From NCBI GenBank assembly GCA_030037185.1, contig JASHRR010000365.1:1-9540 (forward strand): a stretch of 9,540 nucleotides of DNA, read 5' to 3'. The notes under the pieces are model-generated. The model searched no databases and had not been told where the DNA came from. It was given only the letters and a program-made list of their open reading frames with translations. The DNA is from Xanthobacteraceae bacterium. GTDB taxonomy: Bacteria > Pseudomonadota > Alphaproteobacteria > Rhizobiales > Xanthobacteraceae. Positions 1-5,591 of this stretch are shown here, one piece after another (positions within the stretch are counted from its first letter, which is position 1; the number at the start of each line of letters is the position of its first letter). The translations under genes were made by a program, and so were the position numbers.

Positions 1-950
1 GCGAGCCGCTCCACCATGCCGCGAATGAATTGATTGCGAGCCTCGGGCGGCATTTGACTGACCGTGGCCACATCCTCAGGCGACGGCCCTGCGGCTGCAT
101 CCTCGGGCGCAGGCCCGGGCGGCGGTGCGGCGCCGGGATTCTCGATGTGCGCGAGCTGTTCGCGCACCACCGGGAGCCACGGCGCATTTGCCGGCGCTTT
201 GGCAATGAGGTTGCGCCAGGTCTGAGCGGCATCCTGTGTGTTGCCGTCCTGCAGAGCCGCCAGACCAAGGTAAAACATTGCCTTCGGATTGTCCGCATCA
301 AGCGCTGCGGCCTGCTCAAACGCCGCCTTGGAATCCGCCGTCACCACGCCGCCAGCAGCCATTGCGAGCGCTTCGCCGAGATCCACATGACGCTGGGCCG
401 TCGCACCCAGAAGATCAATCGCGTTACGCCTCGCCTTGACGGCATCGTCATAGCGCTCGAGTTTCATATAGACGGGCGCTATCACTTCCCAGCCCCGACC
501 GTCCTTCGGATTCGCTTCGAGATGGGCCTCGATCTGGGCAATCAGGGCGGCGATGGAATTGGCCTGCTCGTCCGCCGTCCCGCGGCTGGCGATTGGCTCC
601 CCGGGCAGGTCGGGAGAGCCGAGCATCGCGTAGAGCGAGCCGGCGATCAGCGGGATGGCGACGACCGCGCTCGCCAGCGCCGCGATGCGTCGTCCGCTCC
701 GAGGCGCCGCTTCGGCTGCCGTGGCGGCCGCCGCACCAAGGAGGCGACGCGAGACCTCGACCCGCGCCGCTTCGAACTCATCATGGCCGATCCGGCCATC
801 AGCACGGTCGCGCTCGATTTCCTCCAACTGGTCGCGATAGACCGCGAGATCGCCCGCCGGCGATAGCGGCATGTGCCCGCGCGCCAACGGCCAAATCACG
901 GCGCCAAGCGCCGCCACCGTCATTATCCCTAAAACGAACCAGAGCGTCAT
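1..950 (-). CDS. ccmI: Cytochrome c-type biogenesis protein CcmI (CycH), 5' part; continues past the left edge
   Basis: CcmI presents apocytochrome c to the haem-ligation machinery (CcmF/CcmH) on the periplasmic side of the inner membrane. The frame is open from ATG at 950 to the edge, giving 316 codons with no stop. Residues 1-22 form an N-terminal membrane segment starting MTLWFVLGIM. A conserved cytoplasmic loop contains AVYRDQLEEIERDRADGRIG (37-54 region) and EVSRRLL. A second membrane segment lies at about 89-110, followed by GSPDLPG (111-117). A TPR-like periplasmic domain covers about 130-270 (GRGWEVIAPVYMKLERYDDA), and then a Pro/Ala-rich stretch. The order TM, loop, TM, TPR is the CcmI architecture. 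The start is chosen because the first membrane segment begins right there; the Shine-Dalgarno site before it is weak. In related bacteria ccmI heads a ccmI-ccmE-ccmF-ccmH operon, so the partners should lie just left of the window. That last point is family knowledge, not seen here. Confidence 0.95.
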   Translation of the reverse strand, partial: MTLWFVLGIMTVAALGAVIWPLARGHMPLSPAGDLAVYRDQLEEIERDRADGRIGHDEFEAARVEVSRRLLGAAAATAAEAAPRSGRRIAALASAVVAIPLIAGSLYAMLGSPDLPGEPIASRGTADEQANSIAALIAQIEAHLEANPKDGRGWEVIAPVYMKLERYDDAVKARRNAIDLLGATAQRHVDLGEALAMAAGGVVTADSKAAFEQAAALDADNPKAMFYLGLAALQDGNTQDAAQTWRNLIAKAPANAPWLPVVREQLAHIENPGAAPPPGPAPEDAAAGPSPEDVATVSQMPPEARNQFIRGMVERL

Positions 951-1343
951 GTCGATCAAGGGCGTCTCGAAGCCGGAGCAGCCGCGCGAGCCGCGCTCCC
1001 AGGAATCTCAAAGTTACAACACAGGCGATAGCCGCACCGCAACGCCAAAGATGCGATGCGCCCGCGACTCGCTGTCCGGGGGATTGCGATGAACCAGCGG
1101 CAAGTTTTTTTGCTGCGCGGTCGTCCGTGCCGTCATAGGTGGTGCCTTCGCGTCCGCTCATCGACAGTGTAATCTTCTTTTCGCAGATGGCGAAGGAGCC
1201 ATTGCCGGCTGCTGATCGGTGCCATAGTACGTCTCCGGGAGGACGACCATGCTGGACTGAGATGCGATCGTTGCCGCTACGCGCGTGGCAGATTTGCTGA
1301 CGATGACGCTGTCGGGCGCTTGCGGATGACGAACCCAATCCCA

Positions 1344-1393
1344 CACATCCAAAATATCCCCACAATCCAAATATCCCGCAATCCAAATATCGC
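1344..1393. repeat. Three imperfect tandem copies of a ~17-bp unit
   Basis: The units are at 1344-1360, 1361-1377 and 1378-1393, each reading approximately CACAATCCAAATATCCC on the plus strand, with 16-18 nt spacing. The patch is AT-richer than its surroundings. It lies in sequence with no accepted gene. Slipped-strand duplication is the simplest origin; an array of protein-binding sites is possible but not supported by anything else. Confidence 0.7.
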
Positions 1394-1692
1394 TACGAGA
1401 GCGGCGCAATTGGTTGCGCGGCCAGCAATCCGCCGCGCTGTGACTCTCTAAGCCCGCAGGTAGGCGGCGCGGCTCAAGCTGGGAGGACGAGGCGCTCGGC
1501 AGGCCAGCCTGGACGAGATTGACGCCGCGACGCCGGAGGACGCGGCGTTGATCCGATTATGCTTGCACGCCACCCGCGGCTTGCCGCGTCAGATGTGCCG
1601 GGTCTTAGCTTTGCGTTCGTGTTCGGGCAGCGAGGATGCTGTCGCTTTCCGCATCGCCGCCGGCGGCGCGATTGGCCCGAGGTCTGAATCCA

Positions 1693-1733
1693 GGACGGCG
1701 AACCAGGATCGAACCGGGACGGCGAACCAGGAT
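1693..1733. repeat. 17-bp direct repeat, two copies 24 nt apart
   Basis: GGACGGCGAACCAGGAT occurs exactly at 1693-1709 and again at 1717-1733. The 13-bp core GGCGAACCAGGAT is found a third time at 5273-5285, in another gene-free stretch about 3.5 kb away. This points to a dispersed short repeat rather than a simple local slip. Confidence 0.75.
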
Positions 1734-1802
1734 AACGTCGGCGCGGTCGCGTGGACGCATCGAGCGCGAGCAGCGAAGCGCATTTGATCTCATCGCAGCG
1801 CG

Positions 1803-2135
1803 CTAGCGGCCGATGCGTTTGCCGGTCAATCCCTTGTTGGTGGTCGGCTTGCCGGCCAGAGGTCGGCGGCTGGGCACGCGTTCGACTACGACCGTGCGCG
1901 GTGCGCCGGCGCGGCCGACAAAGGCAACAGTGTTGGCGTCCTTGCGCGACGTCGCAGCTTTGAGCACTTCGGGCTTGACCTGCTCGGGGGGCAGATCCAT
2001 CAGGGAGGCCGCGATCTCGATTTGCTCTTGCACGTTATCGGTCAATCCGCGAGCCGCCGCGACGGCCTCCGCCACGGTCGGGGGGTCGCGTCGAACGCGT
2101 CGAGGTCCGTATTTCGTTTTCCAGACTTCGCTCAT
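1803..2135 (-). CDS. Conserved hypothetical small basic protein (110 aa)
   Basis: The frame runs from ATG 2135 to TAG 1803-1805. A GAAGG ribosome site (plus-strand 2143-2147) stands 7 nt before the start. The protein begins MSEVWKTKYGPRRVRRDPPT, is followed by a helical stretch (AEAVAAARGL, residues 22-31), an acidic middle (VQEQIEIAASLMDLPPEQVK, 35-54) and a basic Arg/Lys-rich tail (VVVERVPSRRP, then TNKGLTGKRIGR). There is no signal peptide and no membrane segment. I associate this type of protein with Bradyrhizobium-like genomes as a conserved hypothetical, but I know no function. It is the next minus-strand gene after the Pro/Ala-rich protein, 221 nt downstream of it, too far to assume one operon. 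The intact frame, ribosome site and clear start make it a real gene in my reading. Confidence 0.75.
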   Translation of the reverse strand: MSEVWKTKYGPRRVRRDPPTVAEAVAAARGLTDNVQEQIEIAASLMDLPPEQVKPEVLKAATSRKDANTVAFVGRAGAPRTVVVERVPSRRPLAGKPTTNKGLTGKRIGR

Positions 2136-2356
2136 TTGAATGCCTTCGCTGTTTGCCCCTCGCGATGTGTCGCACCGCTTGTTTTATCTTTCCTCATAGG
2201 ATTACTGCGACGCAGCAGCGACCTATCAAAACGCTCATCCGCCGGCCGAGGTTTCAAAAATCCGTCCGTCTCCGGCTGATGCCGAACGATGCTGGTTAAA
2301 ATTGTTCGACTGTCAGACTTCGGAGCGTGGCGAGTACAAGTAGCCCAACTGGCCCA

Positions 2357-3178
2357 CTAAAGATTCCGCCTCGACGGCGGCGCTGTGGCCGGCGGCGGTG
2401 GAGTGGCCGGAGATGGTGCACCGCCGGCAGAAGGCGCAGATCCGGTTGGCTGAGTGCTCGCTGAGGAATCGCTTCCAAATAGCTTGCCGCTGGCCGAGAT
2501 CGCCTTGCCAGGCAGGTCCATCACCCAGTTGACGGTGTTGCCGGTGGCATTTGCGGCCGTTCCGGCGAGCGTCGATAAGGACGACAACATATTGGCGGCG
2601 AAACCCCGCCCCTCAGGCGCAGGCTCGGCGCCCGAGGAAGCAGTCATTGTCGCGGGCGCCTGCAAGGCAGGGTCCGTCGTGCCAGGCGGGGTGCCAACCG
2701 GCAAGGCCGCGGCGGCCGCGGGAGGCGCCGCAGCTGTCGCGACGACCGGAGCTTCCGCACGCGCGCGGGGGGACGCAGGCCGTGCGAGCGGTAGCGGCGC
2801 AGCGCGATCCGGCGAGGTGCGGTCCGTCATAGTCTTGACGGCGTTTTTGGGATCGGCGGCCTTGCCGTCATCGGCTGGGTTGCCGGCGGGTCCGCTATCG
2901 GTCGGCCGCGATGTCGGGGTCGGCCGCACTTCAGCGGGCTCCTGCGGATTCTCGCGGCGGGCCTTGAGCATCTCGCGGGTAAGCCCGCGGCGCTCCTCGG
3001 CAGACAGGCCGTCGCCTTGCGGCGTAAGGTCGGTCAGGAACTCGGATGACGAGGGCGCCTGGGAAACATGGACCACATACTGCACCGACGCCGCCAACCC
3101 GCTTGCGATCAAGCCCAGGATGACTATCAGCAGGAATTTCGACGGAAATCGTGCCAGATTAGTCCCCGCCGGTTGCAT
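2357..3178 (-). CDS. Single-pass membrane protein with long Pro/Ala-rich periplasmic region, hypothetical (273 aa)
   Basis: The frame is open much further upstream, to 3433, but I choose ATG 3178: GGAGG lies at 3190-3194 (11 nt away, slightly long) with GGGTGA nearer, and the protein proper starts there (MQPAGTNLARFPSKF). Residues about 15-33 (FLLIVILGLIASGLAASVQ) form one membrane helix with basic residues on the N-terminal side, so the bulk should be periplasmic. Then come a charged helical segment (SAEERRGLTREMLKARRENP, about 59-78), a long low-complexity Pro/Ala/Thr region (about 80-195), a more ordinary segment ending in NTVNWVMDLPGKAISASGKL, and a final Pro/Ala tail. The NTVNWVMDLPGK part looks like the most conserved, possibly amphipathic, portion. 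The sequence resembles a cell-envelope linker or anchor protein; no enzymatic motif is visible. I know no function for it. Confidence 0.75.
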   Translation of the reverse strand: MQPAGTNLARFPSKFLLIVILGLIASGLAASVQYVVHVSQAPSSSEFLTDLTPQGDGLSAEERRGLTREMLKARRENPQEPAEVRPTPTSRPTDSGPAGNPADDGKAADPKNAVKTMTDRTSPDRAAPLPLARPASPRARAEAPVVATAAAPPAAAAALPVGTPPGTTDPALQAPATMTASSGAEPAPEGRGFAANMLSSLSTLAGTAANATGNTVNWVMDLPGKAISASGKLFGSDSSASTQPTGSAPSAGGAPSPATPPPPATAPPSRRNL

Positions 3179-3341
3179 TTTCACCCGATCCTCCGCGACA
3201 GTCGGCTTCAACCATTCGTTTCTGGCAATTTGGTGTTCGCGCTCCCTGCAAGGAACCGACGCTAATGCTTGCAAGGTGAACGGACCGTGAATGAGCAAGA
3301 ACGCGAGCGTAGTGAAGTAGCCGCAGTTTGATACCATTAAT

Positions 3342-3379
3342 CGCACAAAATGGCTACTATAAGCGCACAAAAATAGCCA
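3342..3379. repeat. 22-nt-period imperfect direct repeat with embedded inverted repeat
   Basis: CGCACAAAA occurs at 3342-3350 and again at 3364-3372. TGGCTA (3351-3356) and TAGCCA (3374-3379) are inverted copies after each. This gives two similar 20-odd-nt boxes, about 165 nt upstream of the chosen start of the Pro/Ala-rich membrane protein. It could be an operator or simply AT-rich spacer; nothing else in the window decides. Confidence 0.45.
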
Positions 3380-3477
3380 GAAAGGCGGCACGGAAAACGC
3401 CAATGCGTCTAACGGACGCGCCGATTTGTGCACACCCCTGCAAAGCCGGGAGAGATCCCACGAACCATTCCCTCGCC

Positions 3478-3495
3478 AGCCCGCCGAGGCGGGTT
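3478..3495 (+). terminator. Possible intrinsic terminator hairpin
   Basis: The stem AGCCCGC (3478-3484) pairs with GCGGGTT (3489-3495, one G-T pair) across a CGAG loop. It is followed by TCGCTTAATAATT on the plus strand. The T tract is broken, and no plus-strand gene ends just before it. On the minus strand it would sit about 140 nt after the tautomerase stop, without a T tract. It is therefore a weak terminator call for either direction. Confidence 0.3.
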
Positions 3496-3634
3496 TCGCT
3501 TAATAATTCAATCACCGCAACGGTCCGAGTTTAGCCGGCCCGATGGCGCTTTAAAATTGGTTGTGGGTTGAGCGCCGTGGCCGCAGCCAATCAAATCGTC
3601 GACGGGCACGACGGCGCTATCGGTGCGACGCACA

Positions 3635-3829
3635 TCAAGTCTTTGCCATGTCGCTGAACAGCACGCCGCCCTTCGCCTTGTCTTCCTTGGCCGACTCCAC
3701 GATCGTGATCGTCACCGCGCTTGCATCAACCTTGTAGTTCTTCACCACCGCTTCGGTGAAATCCTTGATCAGCCCGCGCTTCTGTTCGATCGACCGGCCA
3801 CCAAGCGCATAGAACACGACTTCCGGCAT
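3635..3829 (-). CDS. 4-oxalocrotonate tautomerase family protein (64 aa with Met)
   Basis: Family members use an N-terminal proline as catalytic base to interconvert enol and keto acids, typically in aromatic ring-cleavage pathways, as small cytosolic oligomers. I start at ATG 3829: AGGAGGG (3834-3840) lies 4 nt upstream, and this start puts Pro directly after Met, so Pro1 is exposed once Met is removed. A TTG codon just before belongs to the spacer. Counting from Pro1, the sequence is PEVVFYALGGRSIEQKRGLI, then an amphipathic helix (KDFTEAVVKN), a strand (VTITIVESA) and AKGGVLF. Mature length is 63, near the usual 62. Pro1, Arg11 and the GGRS-x-EQK signature are present. The canonical Arg39 position is Thr, and the canonical Phe50 position is Lys, so activity toward 2-hydroxymuconate is doubtful. 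It is transcribed divergently from the hydrolase at 4117. Confidence 0.9.
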   Translation of the reverse strand: MPEVVFYALGGRSIEQKRGLIKDFTEAVVKNYKVDASAVTITIVESAKEDKAKGGVLFSDMAKT

Positions 3830-3833
3830 CAAG

Positions 3834-3840
3834 CCCTCCT
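3834..3840 (-). promoter_or_regulatory. Ribosome binding site that fixes the tautomerase start
   Basis: AGGAGGG on the minus strand stands 4 nt before ATG 3829. It decides between the in-frame TTG at 3832, which would be too close to the site, and the ATG, and so fixes proline as the second residue. Confidence 0.8.
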
Positions 3841-4101
3841 GTCATTTGACCGTAACTGCGCTATCATCCTGGCATAATTCGGCACTATACGACACGGGGT
3901 CTACGTATTAGCCTCCGGCACCTTCGGGCCGCAGCATCCAAAACACGCCGAGGAGCTCGTTCTGGTCAGGTTGGGCCATATCTTCGGCGTCATGGCTAGG
4001 CTTGTCTCGGCCGTCGGCGTCTGTCTCACTGCCCGCGACAAGCGAGGGCATGACGGCGAACAGGCACGTCCATCATCGAAACGCGCTCTGTCGATCCAAC
4101 G

Positions 4102-4108
4102 AGGAGGA
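4102..4108 (+). promoter_or_regulatory. Ribosome binding site of the dienelactone hydrolase gene
   Basis: AGGAGGA ends 8 nt before ATG 4117. An in-frame TTG at 4111 is only 2 nt from the site, so ATG 4117 is the start. Confidence 0.8.
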
Positions 4109-4116
4109 GATTGAAA

Positions 4117-4998
4117 ATGAACATGCAGACCAAGATGCAGGACATCGTCGGCCTAACCAAGGTCGCGCCGCTGTCGCGGCGCGGGTTCATGACTGCATCC
4201 GCCGCCTCTGCGGCCGGATTTACGCTCGCCGCCGGCCCGGTGCGGGCCGATGCCATCAAGACTGATACGAGCGGCCTTACCGCCGGCGATACGAAAGTGG
4301 CCGTCGCAGGCGGCGATATGCCGGTCTATTACGCTCGCCCGACCGGCGTTGCCAACCCGCCTGTGATCCTGGTGGCTCAGGAGATTTTCGGCCTGCATGA
4401 GTACATCAAGGATGTGGCCCGCCGGCTCGGCAAGCTCGGGGCCTTCGCGGTCGCGCCTGATTATTATTTCCGCAAGGGCGATCTCACCAAGATCACCGAC
4501 ATTCCGGCGCTGCTGCCGATCGTGAACACCAAAACGGATCAAGAGCTATTTGCTGATCTCGATGCCACCGTGGCGTGGGCCAAGTCGCAGGGCGGCAACA
4601 CGAACCGGCTCGGCATCATGGGCTATTGCCGCGGCGGCCGCACCGTGTGGCGCTATTCAACTCACAACGGCGGCCTCAAAGCGGGGGTCTCCTTCTACGG
4701 CAGCCTTGCCGATCCGCCCAACGACGCGATGCCGATCAACGCACTCACCTCCGCAAAGGAGGTCAAGGAGCCGGTGCTCGGCCTCTATGGTGCGGAGGAC
4801 CAGGGTATTTCGGTCGATCAGGTCAAGCAGATGGAAGCTTCCCTCAAGGCGGCGGGCAAGACTGCCGAATTCAAGATCTATCCTGGAGCGCCCCACGGCT
4901 TCCATGCCGACTACCGCGCGAGCTATCGCAAGGAAGCAGCCGAGGACGCCTGGAGGCAGATGACGGCATGGTTTAAGAAATACGGCGTCCTAAGTTGA
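4117..4998 (+). CDS. Tat-exported dienelactone hydrolase family protein (carboxymethylenebutenolidase-like), 293 aa
   Basis: Dienelactone hydrolases open lactone rings, classically 4-carboxymethylenebut-2-en-4-olide in chlorocatechol breakdown. This one carries a twin-arginine signal: SRRGFM at 20-25, a hydrophobic stretch (TASAASAAGFTLAAG), and ADA at 44-46 as likely cleavage site, so the folded enzyme should be periplasmic. The alpha/beta-hydrolase core follows: strand PPVILVAQEIFG (81-92) with Glu89, nucleophile elbow GYCRGG (169-174) with Cys171, GAEDQ with Asp228, and APHGFHADYR with His260. This Cys-Asp-His triad plus Glu is the family hallmark. The length is about 45 residues above the cytosolic enzyme because of the signal region. 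The gene is alone on its strand, divergent from the tautomerase with a 287-nt gap that should hold both promoters. The real substrate is unknown; the family contains many general esterases. Confidence 0.94.
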   Translation: MNMQTKMQDIVGLTKVAPLSRRGFMTASAASAAGFTLAAGPVRADAIKTDTSGLTAGDTKVAVAGGDMPVYYARPTGVANPPVILVAQEIFGLHEYIKDVARRLGKLGAFAVAPDYYFRKGDLTKITDIPALLPIVNTKTDQELFADLDATVAWAKSQGGNTNRLGIMGYCRGGRTVWRYSTHNGGLKAGVSFYGSLADPPNDAMPINALTSAKEVKEPVLGLYGAEDQGISVDQVKQMEASLKAAGKTAEFKIYPGAPHGFHADYRASYRKEAAEDAWRQMTAWFKKYGVLS

Positions 4999-5059
4999 GG
5001 GCTTGCAGCGTCTTGCACCCTCTACGCTAAATCCCTGAAACATCGCGGTTTCGAAACAA

Positions 5060-5087
5060 ATGAGCGTGCACCGTCATGCACGCTCAT
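5060..5087. repeat. Perfect 11-bp inverted repeat with 6-nt loop
   Basis: ATGAGCGTGCA (5060-5070) pairs perfectly with TGCACGCTCAT (5077-5087), with CCGTCA between. No T tract follows. It lies 61 nt after the hydrolase stop, so it could stabilise the 3' end of that mRNA. As it lies at the border between intact and decayed genes, a recombination site is an alternative. Confidence 0.75.
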
Positions 5088-5106
5088 GCACCCGCTTGCA
5101 ATACTC

Positions 5107-5128
5107 CGGTATGGGTACGGTATGGGTA
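5107..5128. repeat. 11-bp perfect tandem repeat, two copies
   Basis: CGGTATGGGTA is repeated head to tail at 5107-5117 and 5118-5128, followed by the related GGAGTATGG. It is 19 nt from the inverted repeat at 5060-5087. Together they form a compact structured block at the edge of the decayed region. Confidence 0.75.
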
Positions 5129-5272
5129 GGAGTATGGCTTTAAGACATCGCTTCACGTGGTGTCAGGTTTGGCCACAACCCCCGCTATGCATCCATGAGC
5201 ACAGCACGTTGCTGGATTTGGTCTGGGCTCGCCGCGTCGAACTAAGCAGTCGGCCGACGACGCGCGTTTCGC

Positions 5273-5285
5273 GGCGAACCAGGAT
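5273..5285. repeat. Third copy of the 13-bp GGCGAACCAGGAT repeat
   Basis: It is an exact match to the core of the two repeats at 1693-1733, in the same orientation, again in gene-free sequence. Confidence 0.6.
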
Positions 5286-5591
5286 GCGATTTGGTTCAGT
5301 TCCCATTTTCCAGGCAGCTCCGCCGGTCGCGTCACGCGAGCGTCGAAACGGATGTAGCTGCCGAAGCCGCGCAGAATGCCGCGCTGGCTCGGTTCAGTTT
5401 GGCGAACCTCTTTCCGGTGCAATTTGCGCGCGGTCAGCATGGCGCGCGGTAAAGCGTGCCTGCCGGAAATACGGACACAATGGGCGCGTACTTCCGGCTT
5501 ACCGGTTCATAAATTCCGTGACCGCGCCCACAGGACGACAAAGTCGTCCTTCGCATCCTTCCAGCCCATGTGACTTATTGGTCATCAGCGC

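Larger units (their letters stand above)
951..1802. other. 852-nt stretch without a recognisable gene
   Basis: Several short frames are open here, but none has both a ribosome site and recognisable content. The minus frame 1158-1409 would start at TTG and contains a plausible-looking peptide (MVVLPETYYGTDQQPAMAPS, starting at ATG 1250). It ends at a stop close to 1158, after which another minus frame looks equally protein-like (ITLSMSGREGTTYDG), so an old frameshifted gene is possible. A plus frame from about 1464 to 1787 reads acidic and leucine-rich (SLDEIDAATPEDAALIRLCL) but has no start codon at a sensible place. The stretch also holds the tandem repeats listed separately. I assign no function; its position upstream of ccmI suggests that it contains the ccmI promoter, but I could not pick one out. 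Confidence 0.5.
3179..3634. other. 456-nt gene-free spacer with AT-rich repeats and one hairpin
   Basis: This stretch separates the start of the Pro/Ala-rich protein from the stop of the tautomerase gene. It is AT-richer around 3330-3380. It carries a direct/inverted repeat pair (3342-3379) and a GC-rich hairpin (3478-3495), both listed separately. It should contain the promoter of the minus-strand membrane protein gene, but no convincing -35/-10 pair stood out. A weak inverted repeat GGCGCT/AGCGCC (3545-3550, 3571-3576) has a 20-nt loop and is not called. Confidence 0.5.
4999..5591. other. 593-nt stretch without a recognisable gene, with repeats at its left end
   Basis: It begins right after the hydrolase stop. 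The first 130 nt contain a strong inverted repeat and an 11-bp tandem repeat, listed separately. Beyond that, two long overlapping frames exist (plus 5086-5604, minus 5153-5440), both without a ribosome site and with Arg/Ser/Cys-rich, low-quality content. The minus frame includes RGILRGFGSYIRFDARV and KWELNQIASWF, which looks somewhat protein-like, so an unidentified gene remnant is possible. A third copy of the GGCGAACCAGGAT repeat lies at 5273-5285. The right edge is the point where similarity to the AAA-ATPase remnant stops. Confidence 0.5.

Noticed and set aside
30..866. 278-codon plus-strand open frame
   Set aside because: It is antisense to ccmI, whose protein sequence is clearly recognisable; the plus frame is Arg/Gly-rich nonsense.
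1344..1733. CRISPR-like array
   Set aside because: Units are 16-18 nt with no spacers, or a single 24-nt-spaced pair; no cas genes are present.
2454..3290. 278-codon plus-strand open frame
   Set aside because: It mirrors the Pro/Ala-rich minus-strand gene; GC-rich codons opposite Ala/Pro codons keep the antisense open. No ribosome site.
3846..3878. Promoter TTGACC with CATAAT before the hydrolase gene
   Set aside because: The spacing is 21 nt, too long for a housekeeping promoter, and the alternative TATCAT is only 10 nt away.
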